This document shows positions 30,545 through 40,022 of a stretch of DNA of 64,000 nucleotides, piece after piece. The stretch is from Thioploca sp. (GTDB lineage: Bacteria; Pseudomonadota; Gammaproteobacteria; Beggiatoales; Beggiatoaceae). Position 1 is the first letter of the stretch. Each line of letters begins with the position of its first letter. The notes below the pieces were generated by a model, which saw only the letters and a program-made list of their open reading frames with translations, was not told where the DNA came from and ran no database searches. The stretch covers positions 1-64,000 of the forward strand of contig JAAUSR010000003.1 in the NCBI GenBank assembly GCA_012032555.1. Reading direction: 5' to 3'. The position numbers were made by a program, and so were the translations under genes.

Positions 30545-30877
30545 ATGTTAAAAATTCACTTTTTTATGGTAATGGTGGTTATCGGGGGAGGATGTAGTAC
30601 TTATCAATCGGCACCACAACAATTACCTCAAGAGAAAATAGCGAATGCCAAATTAGCGATTCATAAAGCCCAAGCCAGTCGTGCTCAAGAATTAGCTTGG
30701 CAAGAACTTAATAAAGCCCAAAAATATTTACAACAAGCTCAAGCAGCAATGTCAGCTGAAGAATATGAATTGGCCGTTCGTTTAGCAGAAAAATCGCTAG
30801 TAGAAGCACAACAAGCAGAAGCGAACGCAGAATACGAAATCGCCCACCAGGCATTACAAGAAATACGAAGGCGTTAG
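30545..30877 (+). CDS. DUF4398-type lipoprotein
   Basis: The 110-residue protein starts with a short signal peptide and a lipobox-like VIGGGC at residues 12-17. It continues as an almost pure alpha-helical Ala/Gln/Glu-rich domain with the repeating pattern AIHKAQASRAQELAWQEL, LNKAQKYLQQAQAAM and LAEKSLVEAQQAEA. This is the DUF4398 pattern, found mainly next to or fused with OmpA peptidoglycan-binding domains. The OmpA-like gene follows after 14 bases. It probably sits in the inner leaflet of the outer membrane. Confidence 0.82.
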   Translation: MLKIHFFMVMVVIGGGCSTYQSAPQQLPQEKIANAKLAIHKAQASRAQELAWQELNKAQKYLQQAQAAMSAEEYELAVRLAEKSLVEAQQAEANAEYEIAHQALQEIRRR

Positions 30878-30891
30878 GAGTAAAATAATTT

Positions 30892-31653
30892 ATGAAAAGC
30901 ATAAGTTATGCTCTTTTTAGCAAATTTTTGCTATTATTCCTTATTATTTGGCTAGAAATGAGTTGTAGTACGGTACCAACTGCGGAGAATAGTTTGTTAA
31001 CCGAAGCGAGCGAGATTTATGCTCAGGCGAGTGCAGATTCTAATGCAACTTCCTTAGACGCCTTGGTTGAAGCTAAATCAGCGCTAGAGAAAGCGAAAAA
31101 ATCTCAGGATAATGAAACGAAAGAACATTTTGCCTATTTAGCTAAACGTTATGCACAAATTGCGATTACCATTGCTAAACGCCAAGCATTAGAATTAGAA
31201 AGAAAAAATTTACTACAGCAGCCCGTACCGAGTTTACGTGAAAACAATAGTCTAAAAGCTAACAGTCAACAATTACACCAACAAATCGCTAATTGGCAAC
31301 ATCATCCCAATGAGCAATTAGTTTTAGTATTAGAGAAGACTTGGTCTAAAACTGAATCGGCGGATTTACTACCAAAAGCAAGACTAAGTCTTAATACAGT
31401 TGCTACTTTTCTCAACCAATATCCAGAATTACAGGTTCTTGTAAAGAATTATGATAATAATTCCGGTTATGATCAATATAATCTTGGTTTATCTGCTCGA
31501 CGTGCCCATGCCGTTAAATTTGCCTTAATTAATCGTGGTATTCGTTCTAATCGGATTAGAGTAACCCAAGAAAGTCAATTGCTTACTACTCATAATCAAA
31601 CTACCCCGAAGGATAAGCAAAATAACCGTGTAGAGCTTATCATTTTCAAGTAA
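30892..31653 (+). CDS. OmpA-like lipoprotein with N-terminal DUF4398-like helical domain
   Basis: There are 253 residues: signal peptide and lipobox LEMSC (Cys near residue 25), a helical domain resembling DUF4398 (about 30-125, ALVEAKSALEKAKKSQ), and a C-terminal OmpA domain (about 150-253). The C-terminal domain has the peptidoglycan-binding pattern LSARRAHAVKFALINRGI followed by RIRVTQES and NRVELIIF. The usual Asp of the OmpA peptidoglycan-binding site falls in YDNNSGYDQYN. It should tie the outer membrane to the wall and probably works with the two genes before it. Confidence 0.87.
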   Translation: MKSISYALFSKFLLLFLIIWLEMSCSTVPTAENSLLTEASEIYAQASADSNATSLDALVEAKSALEKAKKSQDNETKEHFAYLAKRYAQIAITIAKRQALELERKNLLQQPVPSLRENNSLKANSQQLHQQIANWQHHPNEQLVLVLEKTWSKTESADLLPKARLSLNTVATFLNQYPELQVLVKNYDNNSGYDQYNLGLSARRAHAVKFALINRGIRSNRIRVTQESQLLTTHNQTTPKDKQNNRVELIIFK

Positions 31654-31765
31654 AAAAGCAGTGAGAGATTTCGAAATAAGTACTAATTATGGTAGGATGG
31701 GTGGGAATAACATCATCTTAAGTAAAATGTAGCTAACAATATCAAACCAAGGAGAAAGTACTTTT

Positions 31766-32566
31766 ATGGTTGACATTGACCAATATCGAGTCAAAGAAGA
31801 ACCTTACTATCGAATCGTAAGTGATGAAGTGGCTCTTTACGAAGCAGCTTATGCCGCACGGATGCCAGTCATGCTTAAAGGACCAACTGGTTGTGGTAAA
31901 ACCCGCTTTGTAGAATATATTGCTTGGAAACTACAAAAACCATTAATCACCATAGCGTGCCACGAGGACATGACCGCTTCCGATCTAGTGGGACGGTTTC
32001 TATTGGATGCGACTGGAACACGTTGGCAAGATGGGCCATTAACAATAGCGGCTCGAATAGGCGCTATTTGTTATCTTGATGAGGTAGTCGAAGCGCGACA
32101 AGATACCACGGTTGTAATCCATCCGCTCACTGACCACCGTCGCAATCTACCTCTAGAGAAAAAAGGCGAGTTAGTAACAGCACATTCCGACTTTCAATTA
32201 GTTATTTCTTATAATCCGGGTTATCAAAGCTTGATGAAAGATTTGAAACAATCTACTAAACAACGTTTTGGTGCTTTAGATTTTGATTATCCAGCAGCAG
32301 AAGTGGAAGCTGAAATTGTTGCTCATGAAACTGGAATTAATATGACAGTGGCTGAAAAACTAGTAGCTATTGCTCATCGTGCCCGTAATCTCAAAGGTCA
32401 TGGTTTAGATGAAGGGATTTCTACTCGTTTGTTAGTTTATGCGGGTAGTTTAATTGCAAAAAATATTGATCCCAAATCGGCTTGTCATATGACGCTAGTA
32501 CGTCCACTCACTGATGACCCTGATATGCGGGATACATTAGATGCCGCTGTTAACACTTACTTTTAA
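31766..32566 (+). CDS. CbbQ/NirQ/NorQ-family AAA ATPase (MoxR group)
   Basis: The 266-residue protein has Walker [11 protein letters not shown] near residue 39, a Walker B region AICYLDEV near 107, sensor-1 Asn in VISYNPGYQ and the typical [13 protein letters not shown] and C-terminal [11 protein letters not shown] helices. Family members remodel Rubisco (CbbQ with CbbO) or nitric-oxide reductase (NorQ with NorD). Neither a vWA partner (CbbO/NorD) nor cbbLS/norCB is adjacent, so the client cannot be fixed from this window. A good AAGGAGAAAG ribosome site precedes ATG 31766. Family firm, symbol withheld. Confidence 0.9.
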   Translation: MVDIDQYRVKEEPYYRIVSDEVALYEAAYAARMPVMLKGPTGCGKTRFVEYIAWKLQKPLITIACHEDMTASDLVGRFLLDATGTRWQDGPLTIAARIGAICYLDEVVEARQDTTVVIHPLTDHRRNLPLEKKGELVTAHSDFQLVISYNPGYQSLMKDLKQSTKQRFGALDFDYPAAEVEAEIVAHETGINMTVAEKLVAIAHRARNLKGHGLDEGISTRLLVYAGSLIAKNIDPKSACHMTLVRPLTDDPDMRDTLDAAVNTYF

Positions 32567-32777
32567 GAAACTACCAGAGATATCAATCTAACTAATGCGT
32601 TTATAAAAATGAATTGGGAGCAACCTCAATAAAAGTTAATAGAATAGACTTGAAAATTAAATTTATTAGTAATTAATTATTATTAATAAATATTATGAGA
32701 TTGCTCCTAAGATAAGAATATTTTATTAATTACTCAAAACCAATGATTCTTCCTTTAGAGCTTGGTATATCGACTAT
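32567..32777. other. Convergent intergenic region
   Basis: AT-rich sequence with no gene and no strong terminator hairpin recognised. Confidence 0.35.
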
Positions 32778-32981
32778 TTAGATGTCTTCATCATCAGGAA
32801 ATGAGGCTTCACCGGCTTCAAGTTCATCAAGCCCCAAAATAAGTAAATCGGTATATAAAGCATCTTTTCCCTTGATTTCATTGGTATTAACACTGACATA
32901 ATTCGCTCCCCCTTGTTCAATGGCTAGCTTTTCAAGCCGATTCATTAATTCGTCAGGGATATTTATCTGTAACATTTTCAT
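32778..32981 (-). CDS. Small antitoxin-like protein, ribbon-helix-helix type N-terminus
   Basis: The 67-residue protein begins MKMLQINIPDELMNRLEKLA, a beta strand then helix as in ribbon-helix-helix antitoxins, and ends in an acidic tail EAGEASFPDDEDI. A GGAACTTACACC ribosome site precedes the ATG at 32981. No toxin gene follows, so it is either an orphan or a stand-alone regulator. Function is inferred only from fold pattern. Confidence 0.55.
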   Translation of the reverse strand: MKMLQINIPDELMNRLEKLAIEQGGANYVSVNTNEIKGKDALYTDLLILGLDELEAGEASFPDDEDI

Positions 32982-33736
32982 GGTGTAAGTTCCTTATTTA
33001 TTATTGAGATTGAAATTATTCAATGTAACAGTGACCTCTTCTACTTGCAAGCTATAGAATGAGTTTATGGATTACTTTTGATTATTGTCGGTGAATTATT
33101 TTATAGATAGAATAAGCAGTTATAAATATATAACTTATATTTTACAATGAAATATAGGAAGTTTTCCTATGATAGTAGGATTTTTCCCTATTTTTTTCTA
33201 TTTAATCAGAATTTTTCCTATAAGCTTGGGTATTTAACCCGGTAGTCAAAGCTTTTTTTATCCGCTAACATTATCAATACCAGTGGAAGTAGGAGAGGGG
33301 GCATTTTATAAAAAAAATGACCATAAAGAAATGAGTAGCCAGAGGAGGTTTTTAGCTTTATAAAAATCAATTTAATTCGAAGTTAAGCTGTTTTCTCTCA
33401 CCCTATAGTGTGCTCTCCCCTCTAAAATAAAAATATTCTTCACAGGAGAGGATTTGTTTTAAACGTCGTCATCAAAAAAAATAAGTGTTTATCTTATAAT
33501 AAACGTGAAAAACCTATATCTGATTAATCGGTTAGAGAAGTAGGCCAAAAAAAAGGTCATTGAAATGATTTTCCTTTCGATATCGGGTTGTCAATCGGTA
33601 TCGGACTGTTTCGAGTTGTTCCGATGTGTATCCGGTTATCCTGCCACTATTTTATCTGGCCAACTTATTTTATTCTTATCTGAATTTTGCTTCAGGGGGA
33701 AGTGACTTCTGGAGCAACTTGACTTGGATATAAAAA
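32982..33736. other. Long AT-rich intergenic region with short repeats
   Basis: No gene is seen in 755 bases. ATAGGAA at about 33162 pairs with TTCCTAT two bases on, and the motif TTTTTCCCTAT or TTTTTCCTAT recurs at about 33180-33222. A cluster of related TCGGTAT/TCCGGTTATC words lies at about 33575-33650. These may be the decayed ends of mobile elements or a regulator-binding array. Confidence 0.4.
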
Positions 33737-34290
33737 ATGGTTAAACCTGTTAACAACTTGAACACATTTTCATTTTCTACTTCCACACTAATTTATCCCT
33801 TAAAGGGATTCACCCTAATAGAAATTATGGTGGTACTTATTATTATAGGTGTGGTTTTAAGCTTTGTTACTTTGTCGGTAGGTAACGGTAGACAAACACA
33901 ACAACTACAACAAGAGGCACAGCGGTTAGCTTCACTATTAACTTTAGCCAGTCAAGAGGCTATTCTTCAAGCTAAGGAGTTGGGTGTTGCTTTTACTCCG
34001 GAAGGCTACCGTTTTTATGAATGGCAGGGGCAAACCAAGTGGCAGGCGTTGAATAATGATGATCTATTCTATCCCCGAATCTTGCCACCCACCATCAGAT
34101 TGGTTTTTATTTTGCCAGTGAACCATTACAACTGGAAGAAAAAGCAAATCAACCTCAACTATTATTACTCTCCAGTGGTGAATTTACTCCTTTTGAGATC
34201 AGATTGATCACCAAGTCAAATACTCAGGGATATTATCAACTCACCGGCAATATTATTGGACATATTAATATACAAGCTATTGAATTATAG
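33737..34290 (+). CDS. GspH/FimT-type pseudopilin, frameshifted
   Basis: The protein carries a prepilin peptidase site, KGFTLIEIMVVLIIIGVV, with cleavage after Gly and Glu at position +5, then the pseudopilin helix QLQQEAQRLASLLTLASQEA. These are minor pseudopilins at the tip of type II secretion or type IV pilus fibres. The listed frame ends at 34207 in an unnatural tail. From about 34100 the next frame reads GFYFASEPLQLEEKANQPQ, then LLLLSSGEFTPFEIRL, the expected GspH beta-sandwich, and stops at 34290. One missing base near 34100 explains this. The gene stands alone; no gspG/I/J/K neighbours are present. Confidence 0.8.
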
Positions 34291-34402
34291 ATATGTGCTT
34301 ATCCCAAATTGTGTTCAAGAATAAGTGTAACTTGTCAATCCATTGCCGACTGGTATGGAAATATTCTTGAAAACTACGGAGTATAACTGCATAAAGGGAC
34401 AA

Positions 34403-35719
34403 TTAATTAGCTAGTGTTTCTACTCGGATTTTAGTGACTTTCCCAGAAATACTTTCTAGATTCTCAACCGCTTGTATAGCTTGATTGAGTTGTTTTTCTT
34501 TAACTTGATGGGTTAACATCACCACATCAACTTGTTTCTCGCCACTAATCGGTTCTTTTTGAATAATTGCTTCAATACTAATCTGATTCTCACTCAAAAT
34601 ATGAGTCACTTGTGCCATAACGCCTATGGTATCTACAGCGAGCATTCGCAGATAATAAGCGCTGGTGATTTCTTCAATCGGTAAAATGGGTAAATCAACT
34701 AAGGCATTCGACTGGAAAGCGAGATGAGGTACGCGATTGCCGGGATCCGTTGTTAACGTACGGGTCACATCCACTAAATCAGCTACAATTGCTGAACCGG
34801 TCGGTAAAGCGCCGGCACCAGCACCATAATAAAGCGATTGACCCAGGGCATCCGATTGAATTAACACCGCATTCATTACCCCATCTACATTAGCTAATAA
34901 ACGACGGTTGGGAATAAATGTTGGGTGAACTCGGAGTTCAATACCTATTTCAGTCCGTTTAGTAATACCGAGTAGCTTGATCCGATAACCTAATTCATCT
35001 GCATAGCGGACATCCTCTCGGGCAATTTTAGTCATTCCTTCTAAATAAACTTTATCAAATTGCAAAGGAATACCAAAGGCCAGTGAAGCTAAAATAGTTA
35101 ACTTATGAGCGGCATCAACCCCTTCGATATCAAAAGTGGGGTCTCTTTCAGCATAACCTAAACGCTGCGCTTCTGCTAACACCTCATTAAATTCACTGCC
35201 TTTATCGCGCATGGCAGTTAAAATAAAGTTACTCGTTCCATTGATAATGCCAACCACCCACTCAATTTTATTAGCTGATAACCCTTCGCGTACCGCTTTA
35301 ATAATAGGTATTCCACCGGCTACCGCCGCCTCAAAGGCGACTATAACCCCTTGCTGTTGCGCAGCAGCAAAAATTTCATTTCCATACTTAGCAATTAAAG
35401 CTTTATTGGCGGTTACGACGTGTTTGCCATTAGCAATAGCTTGCATAGTCATGTCTCGTGCTATCGTTGTACCGCCTAATAGCTCAATCACAATTTCAAT
35501 TTCTGGGTTATTAACAACATCAATTAGTTGTTCGGTCAGCACGATATTATCTGTACTGTAGGGGTGAGTTTGATTGATCTCTTTTGCGCAAGCATGCGTA
35601 ACCACTATTCCCCGTCCAGCACGACGGGCAATCTCTTCGGCATTATGCTGTAAAATATGCACTGTGCCACCACCCACTGTACCCAATCCTAAAATGCCAA
35701 CTTTGACCGGATTTAACAT
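34403..35719 (-). CDS. hom: Homoserine dehydrogenase
   Basis: This enzyme reduces aspartate-semialdehyde to homoserine, on the path to threonine and methionine. The ATG at 35719 follows AGAGGACAA and gives 438 residues. A longer frame from 35755 lacks a ribosome site. NAD(P)-binding GILGLGTVGGGT lies at the N-terminus, the central AEAQRLGYAERDPTFDIEG-type signature in the middle, and an ACT regulatory domain at the C-terminus (about 355-438), so feedback control by threonine is likely. It lies 110 bases after an aminotransferase gene on the same strand, a common gammaproteobacterial arrangement; thrC is not adjacent. Confidence 0.95.
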   Translation of the reverse strand: MLNPVKVGILGLGTVGGGTVHILQHNAEEIARRAGRGIVVTHACAKEINQTHPYSTDNIVLTEQLIDVVNNPEIEIVIELLGGTTIARDMTMQAIANGKHVVTANKALIAKYGNEIFAAAQQQGVIVAFEAAVAGGIPIIKAVREGLSANKIEWVVGIINGTSNFILTAMRDKGSEFNEVLAEAQRLGYAERDPTFDIEGVDAAHKLTILASLAFGIPLQFDKVYLEGMTKIAREDVRYADELGYRIKLLGITKRTEIGIELRVHPTFIPNRRLLANVDGVMNAVLIQSDALGQSLYYGAGAGALPTGSAIVADLVDVTRTLTTDPGNRVPHLAFQSNALVDLPILPIEEITSAYYLRMLAVDTIGVMAQVTHILSENQISIEAIIQKEPISGEKQVDVVMLTHQVKEKQLNQAIQAVENLESISGKVTKIRVETLAN

Positions 35720-35829
35720 GTATTGTCCTCTTATGCTTCTAGTTTTCCCTAACAAAATAGCCTGTTGATTATCACTTTTTCAATCGAATGAACCGGTGTA
35801 TCATCTAACCCGTCACTTGGGTAAGCATA

Positions 35830-37038
35830 TTACGGTAACGCCATTTCCGGTTTTTCTATTTTATCTTTTTTAAACATGTCACGAATTCCACGTAATGCTT
35901 GGCGAGTCCGATGTGGATTTTCAATCAGCGCAAATCGCACATGATCATCTCCATAGCTACCAAAGCCAATACCAGGTGATACGGCAACTTTGGCCTCTAC
36001 CAATAATTTCTTGCAAAATTCTAATGATCCCATTGCTTTATAAGGTTCCGGTATTGGCGCCCACACAAACATAGTGGCTTTAGGTTTGGCTACTGTCCAA
36101 CCTAAAGCATTTAAACCTTCACATAACACATCGCGCCGCTGACAATACATCTCACAGATTTCTTGTACACAATCTTGTGATTCCTCTAATGCTGCAATAG
36201 ACGCAACTTGAATAGGCGTGAAGGTACCATAATCTAAATAAGATTTTAGACGGGCTAAAGCAGCAATGAGAATTGGATTGCCACACATGAAACCGACTCG
36301 CCAACCTGGCATATTATAGCTTTTCGACATAGAAAAAACTTCAACAGCTACATCCTTAGCGCCCGGCACCTGCAAAATAGAGGGAGCAACATAACCATCA
36401 AAAACGAGATCAGCATAGGCTAAATCATGCAAAATCCATATTTCATGTTCTTTAGCAATTTCAACAATTTGCTCAAAAAATTCTAATTCAACACATTGAG
36501 TAGTCGGATTACCGGGGAAATTCAGCACTAACATTTTTGGCCGTGGCCAAGAACTCGTAATGGTTTTAACTAACTCGGTAAAAAAGTCTATTCCCGGAAC
36601 TAATGGAACATGGCGTATATCAGCGCCAGCAATAACAAATCCATAGGGATGAATGGGATAAGCTGGATTAGGTACTAATACCGAATCACCAGGGCCAACC
36701 GTTGCCAATGCTAAGTGTGATAACCCCTCTTTAGAACCAATTGTAACTATTGCCTCGGTTTCAGGATTTAATAAGACACCATACCGATGGGCATACCAAT
36801 GGGTTATAGCACGACGTAACCGGGGAATGCCTTTAGAAGCAGAATAACGGTGAGTATCTTTACGTTGTGCAACTTCAATCAATTTATCCACAATATGCTT
36901 AGGTGTGGGCTGGTCGGGATTGCCCATACCAAAATCAATAATATCTTCTCCCTTCGCTCGGGCTTGTTTTTTAAGTTCCGTAACGATATTAAAAACATAA
37001 GGGGGTAAGCGACTGATGCGAGGAAATTCGTCTTTCAT
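35830..37038 (-). CDS. alaC: AlaC-like PLP-dependent aminotransferase (class I/II)
   Basis: The 402-residue fold-type I aminotransferase has the PLP lysine in [15 protein letters not shown] near residue 237, GNPTTQCVE near 178 and [12 protein letters not shown] near 205. N-terminal [15 protein letters not shown] and overall pattern match the AlaC/YfdZ group, which makes alanine from pyruvate and glutamate, rather than AspC. A diaminopimelate-type aminotransferase role cannot be excluded. It precedes hom on the same strand and may be co-transcribed. Confidence 0.85.
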   Translation of the reverse strand: MKDEFPRISRLPPYVFNIVTELKKQARAKGEDIIDFGMGNPDQPTPKHIVDKLIEVAQRKDTHRYSASKGIPRLRRAITHWYAHRYGVLLNPETEAIVTIGSKEGLSHLALATVGPGDSVLVPNPAYPIHPYGFVIAGADIRHVPLVPGIDFFTELVKTITSSWPRPKMLVLNFPGNPTTQCVELEFFEQIVEIAKEHEIWILHDLAYADLVFDGYVAPSILQVPGAKDVAVEVFSMSKSYNMPGWRVGFMCGNPILIAALARLKSYLDYGTFTPIQVASIAALEESQDCVQEICEMYCQRRDVLCEGLNALGWTVAKPKATMFVWAPIPEPYKAMGSLEFCKKLLVEAKVAVSPGIGFGSYGDDHVRFALIENPHRTRQALRGIRDMFKKDKIEKPEMALP

Positions 37039-37363
37039 AGCATTTAAAATTTTATCAGGTGATCCTTTTTAACAATATTTTTTACCACGGCGTTCAATCT
37101 TGTCAACCGAGAAAAAATGTACCAACTTAAAGCATAACAGTATAATATATTCAGATAAAATAATTAGATTATTTTTTCAGCCAGTACGGTGGTGATAATA
37201 ACACAATTGTTTTAGTGAGATCGATGACTGTTAATATATAAAACTAATTTAATCAAAATTTTAATAAACTTAACCCTCGTTTTAATTCATCAAGTTTCTG
37301 CTCAATTAAATTTAGGCTTTAATGCTATCCATTTTAATTTGAATAAAATAACATGTTCATTCC
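37039..37363. other. Divergent intergenic region
   Basis: The 325-base AT-rich gap between the aminotransferase and the GspF-like gene holds both promoters; no gene or strong hairpin is seen. Confidence 0.35.
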
Positions 37364-38385
37364 ATGAAAACCACTCATCCTGTTAAAAAATCTCCTAAGA
37401 AACCCTTGTTACCCTCAGAATTGGCACAGCTTTATTTACAATTAGAACGATTACAGATAGCTGGGATACCGATATCGGAGAGTATAACAACCTTAGTACA
37501 AAACCAAGGAGAAATGGGTCAACGTGCTAAAGCAACCTTAACTTATCTCCGGCGAGGAAAATCTCTAGCTGAAGCCGGACAGCGAGCCGGTTTATTTGTT
37601 GGTTTAGATGTCACGTTGATTCAAATAGCTGAAAGTGGTGGGATCTACACCGAAGTTTTTCACCAATTAGCTCAGTCTTATGAGGAACAGGCACGCTATC
37701 AGCAACAAATCAAATCTCGCCTAACTTGGCCGTTCATCATTTTACTATTAGCGATTGTTATTCAACCTTTACCGGGCTTAGTATTAGGACAAATCACTTT
37801 AGGTGGGTATCTTCGTATGACGGTAGGTTTAATTATGCAACTCGGTTTGCTCAGTTGGATTATTTGGCACCTACCACAATGGTTACATCATCGTTGTTTT
37901 CAACCGCTTAGCTTAGGAATTTTATGGGATAAACTTCAACTGATTATTCCTTATTGGAATCGCTGGTATATCCGCCGAACCGTGCGCAATTTTATGCGTT
38001 CATTAGGCTTGATGCTACAAGCCGGATTACCAATTCTAGAAGCTTTACCTAAAGCTTATGAAATCGTTGATAATCTCATTATGCGCCAGCATTTACAGCA
38101 AATTATTATTCATTTACAACAAGGCCGGACTTTGCGGAAGCTATTTCGGCGGTAACAGAAATTAATCCTGTTGCTATTCAATTAGTCACCACTGGAGAAC
38201 AAAGTGGTAGTTTAGCAGAGATGATGCTTCACTATGCCAAACTAGAATCGGAAGCTATTGCTATACATAACGAAATGTTAGTCGCATGGTTACCCAGATT
38301 AGTTTATATTTTGGTAATACTATGGGTAGGTTATGGCTTGTTCACCTCAAATCCACTGACACTAGATTCAAAAATAGTTGAATAA
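37364..38385 (+). CDS. GspF/PilC-type inner-membrane secretion protein, frameshifted
   Basis: Two T2SSF domains are visible. The first (about residues 20-120) has LYLQLERLQIAGIPISESI. Hydrophobic segments (about 120-170) separate it from the second, RTVRNFMRSLGLMLQAGLPI (about 210 on). This is the membrane platform that couples to the secretion ATPase. The listed frame stops at 38155 after an unnatural RKLFRR. In the next frame FAEAISAVTEINPVAIQLV, TTGEQSGSLAEMML and a last membrane segment continue to TAA 38385. One missing T in TTT at 38131-38133 restores about 340 residues. It stands apart from other secretion genes, 3 kb from the GspH-like gene. Confidence 0.82.
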
Positions 38386-38603
38386 AAACATGTTGTTATT
38401 GAGGAGTTTCAACATCAGTACAAATTAATTTCTAGGAGATTTTTCTTGATTGCTGTTGCAACGACATTTTTACTAAAGCAAACTGAGCTTGTTTATCTTC
38501 TTTTTATATCTGTCATGATTCAGTAGCTTGTGGCTATTGTTACCGCTCAACCCGAATTGGGGTTTTCCGCTTTGCTAAAACGTCAGGTTAACTCATATCT
38601 CTA

Positions 38604-38990
38604 TCAACTATGGGATAATTTAGTTGAGTTTAAATACCCAGCCAATTGTCCAAATACCCAAATACCTAAATAGTCTGATAGTAAATCGCCCCCATCAAAG
38701 GTTCGGCTACTTATAAATAACTGCGAAATTTCTTCTAACGTTACTAAAATAGCGACAATTACACTACCTTTTAAGAAGGTATGCTGGTTAACAGTCCATT
38801 GAGAACATTGGAAACTTAAATTGACGGTTAAGGATAACAATCCCATTAAAATTAAATGTCCACCTTTGTCACCGTAAGGAATCTTGTCAACCCAATCTGT
38901 CAAAATGGCTACATAGTCACCTTGATCAGCAATTACAATAATAATTAGAATAAAAATTATATAACTAATTGTTATTTTTCTAATATTCAT
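38604..38990 (-). CDS. VanZ-like membrane protein
   Basis: The 128-residue protein has four hydrophobic segments. The motif PYGDKGGHLILMGLL in the second and EEISQLFISSRTFDGGDLLSD in the third/fourth are hallmarks of the VanZ family (conserved DK..H, E..Q, R..D..D). Family function is poorly defined. It is a lone gene; a phosphatase or teicoplanin-resistance role is not implied here. Confidence 0.83.
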   Translation of the reverse strand: MNIRKITISYIIFILIIIVIADQGDYVAILTDWVDKIPYGDKGGHLILMGLLSLTVNLSFQCSQWTVNQHTFLKGSVIVAILVTLEEISQLFISSRTFDGGDLLSDYLGIWVFGQLAGYLNSTKLSHS

Positions 38991-39097
38991 TTTTTAGGTT
39001 AAGTACGTTACCTGAAGATTCATCAATTCTGGTTGCTTCTACTAGAGATTTAATCTTCTCTAGCATATTATTATAGCATTTTGATTATTATAATATT

Positions 39098-40012
39098 TTA
39101 GTTATTGTCTTCTGGTAATGAATCACCGGCTAAATAAATAGCAGAAGCTTGTTCTTGTGCCATAATCATCGCTGCCGAATCCAATTCGCCTTGATCAGTT
39201 CCCATTAATACATTTAAATATTGAGCCGCTAATGCCGTTCCCGGTATAGCAATTCCCAATTCATACGCGGTCTGCATAGCAATTTTGATATCTTTATGGT
39301 GGAGTTTGGTTTTAAAACCCGGGTTAAAATTACGTTCTAACATGCGTTGACCATGCACCTCCAGAATACGACTGCCCGCAAAACCACCGAGCAAAGCAGC
39401 ACGCACATTGGCTGGATCCACACCAGCGGCTTTCGCTAAAATGAAAGCTTCTCCAATAGCGGCGATGGTTTGTGAAACGATAACTTGATTGCAGGTTTTA
39501 GCAATTTGTCCGGCACCTTGATCACCCACATGAATAATATTTTCGCCAAGAATTTTGAATAAAGGCAAAGCACGTTCAAATTGAGAAACTTTACCACCCA
39601 CCATGATAGATAAAGTGCCAGCTATTGCACCTTGGTCTCCGCCTGATACTGGGGCATCTAACATCGCTATGCCCTTTTCAGCCAAAGTAACTGCTATTCG
39701 ACGGGTGGTTAAAGCAGCAATACTGCTCATATCAATGACTAAACTGCCGGGTTTAGCGCCCTCAATGATCCCCTTTTCACCTAAAATAACTTCTTCTACA
39801 GCTGACGTATCGGAAACCATCGTGATAATGACATCAGTCTGTTCTGCCACGGCTTGAGGTGAAAAGCAAGCAACCGCTCCGGTTCGCAGTAACAGTTCCA
39901 TCAAGTTAGCACGTCGTGCATAAACCCACAGGGCATAACCGGCTTTGCGTAGATTAAGCGCCATCGGGTGTCCCATGATACCTAAACCAATAAAACCGAT
40001 TTTTTCCAACAT
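39098..40012 (-). CDS. garR: 2-hydroxy-3-oxopropionate (tartronate semialdehyde) reductase
   Basis: The 304-residue beta-hydroxyacid dehydrogenase has the N-terminal NAD(P) motif GFIGLGIMGHPMA, the substrate-binding DAPVSGGDQGAIAGTLSIMV near residue 120 and the catalytic Lys in GAGQIAKTCNQ near 172. The pattern matches the GarR/GlxR subgroup, which converts tartronate semialdehyde to glycerate, a route for salvaging glyoxylate (for example from Rubisco oxygenation). A 3-hydroxyisobutyrate dehydrogenase activity is a less likely alternative. It starts 10 bases after uvrD on the same strand. Confidence 0.85.
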   Translation of the reverse strand: MLEKIGFIGLGIMGHPMALNLRKAGYALWVYARRANLMELLLRTGAVACFSPQAVAEQTDVIITMVSDTSAVEEVILGEKGIIEGAKPGSLVIDMSSIAALTTRRIAVTLAEKGIAMLDAPVSGGDQGAIAGTLSIMVGGKVSQFERALPLFKILGENIIHVGDQGAGQIAKTCNQVIVSQTIAAIGEAFILAKAAGVDPANVRAALLGGFAGSRILEVHGQRMLERNFNPGFKTKLHHKDIKIAMQTAYELGIAIPGTALAAQYLNVLMGTDQGELDSAAMIMAQEQASAIYLAGDSLPEDNN

Positions 40013-40022
40013 AGCGAGTCTC

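Noticed and set aside
33160-33225. Clustered TTTTTCCCTAT words, considered as a CRISPR-like or iteron array
   Set aside because: Copies are short, irregularly spaced and of varied sequence; no constant spacer length and no cas or rep gene nearby.
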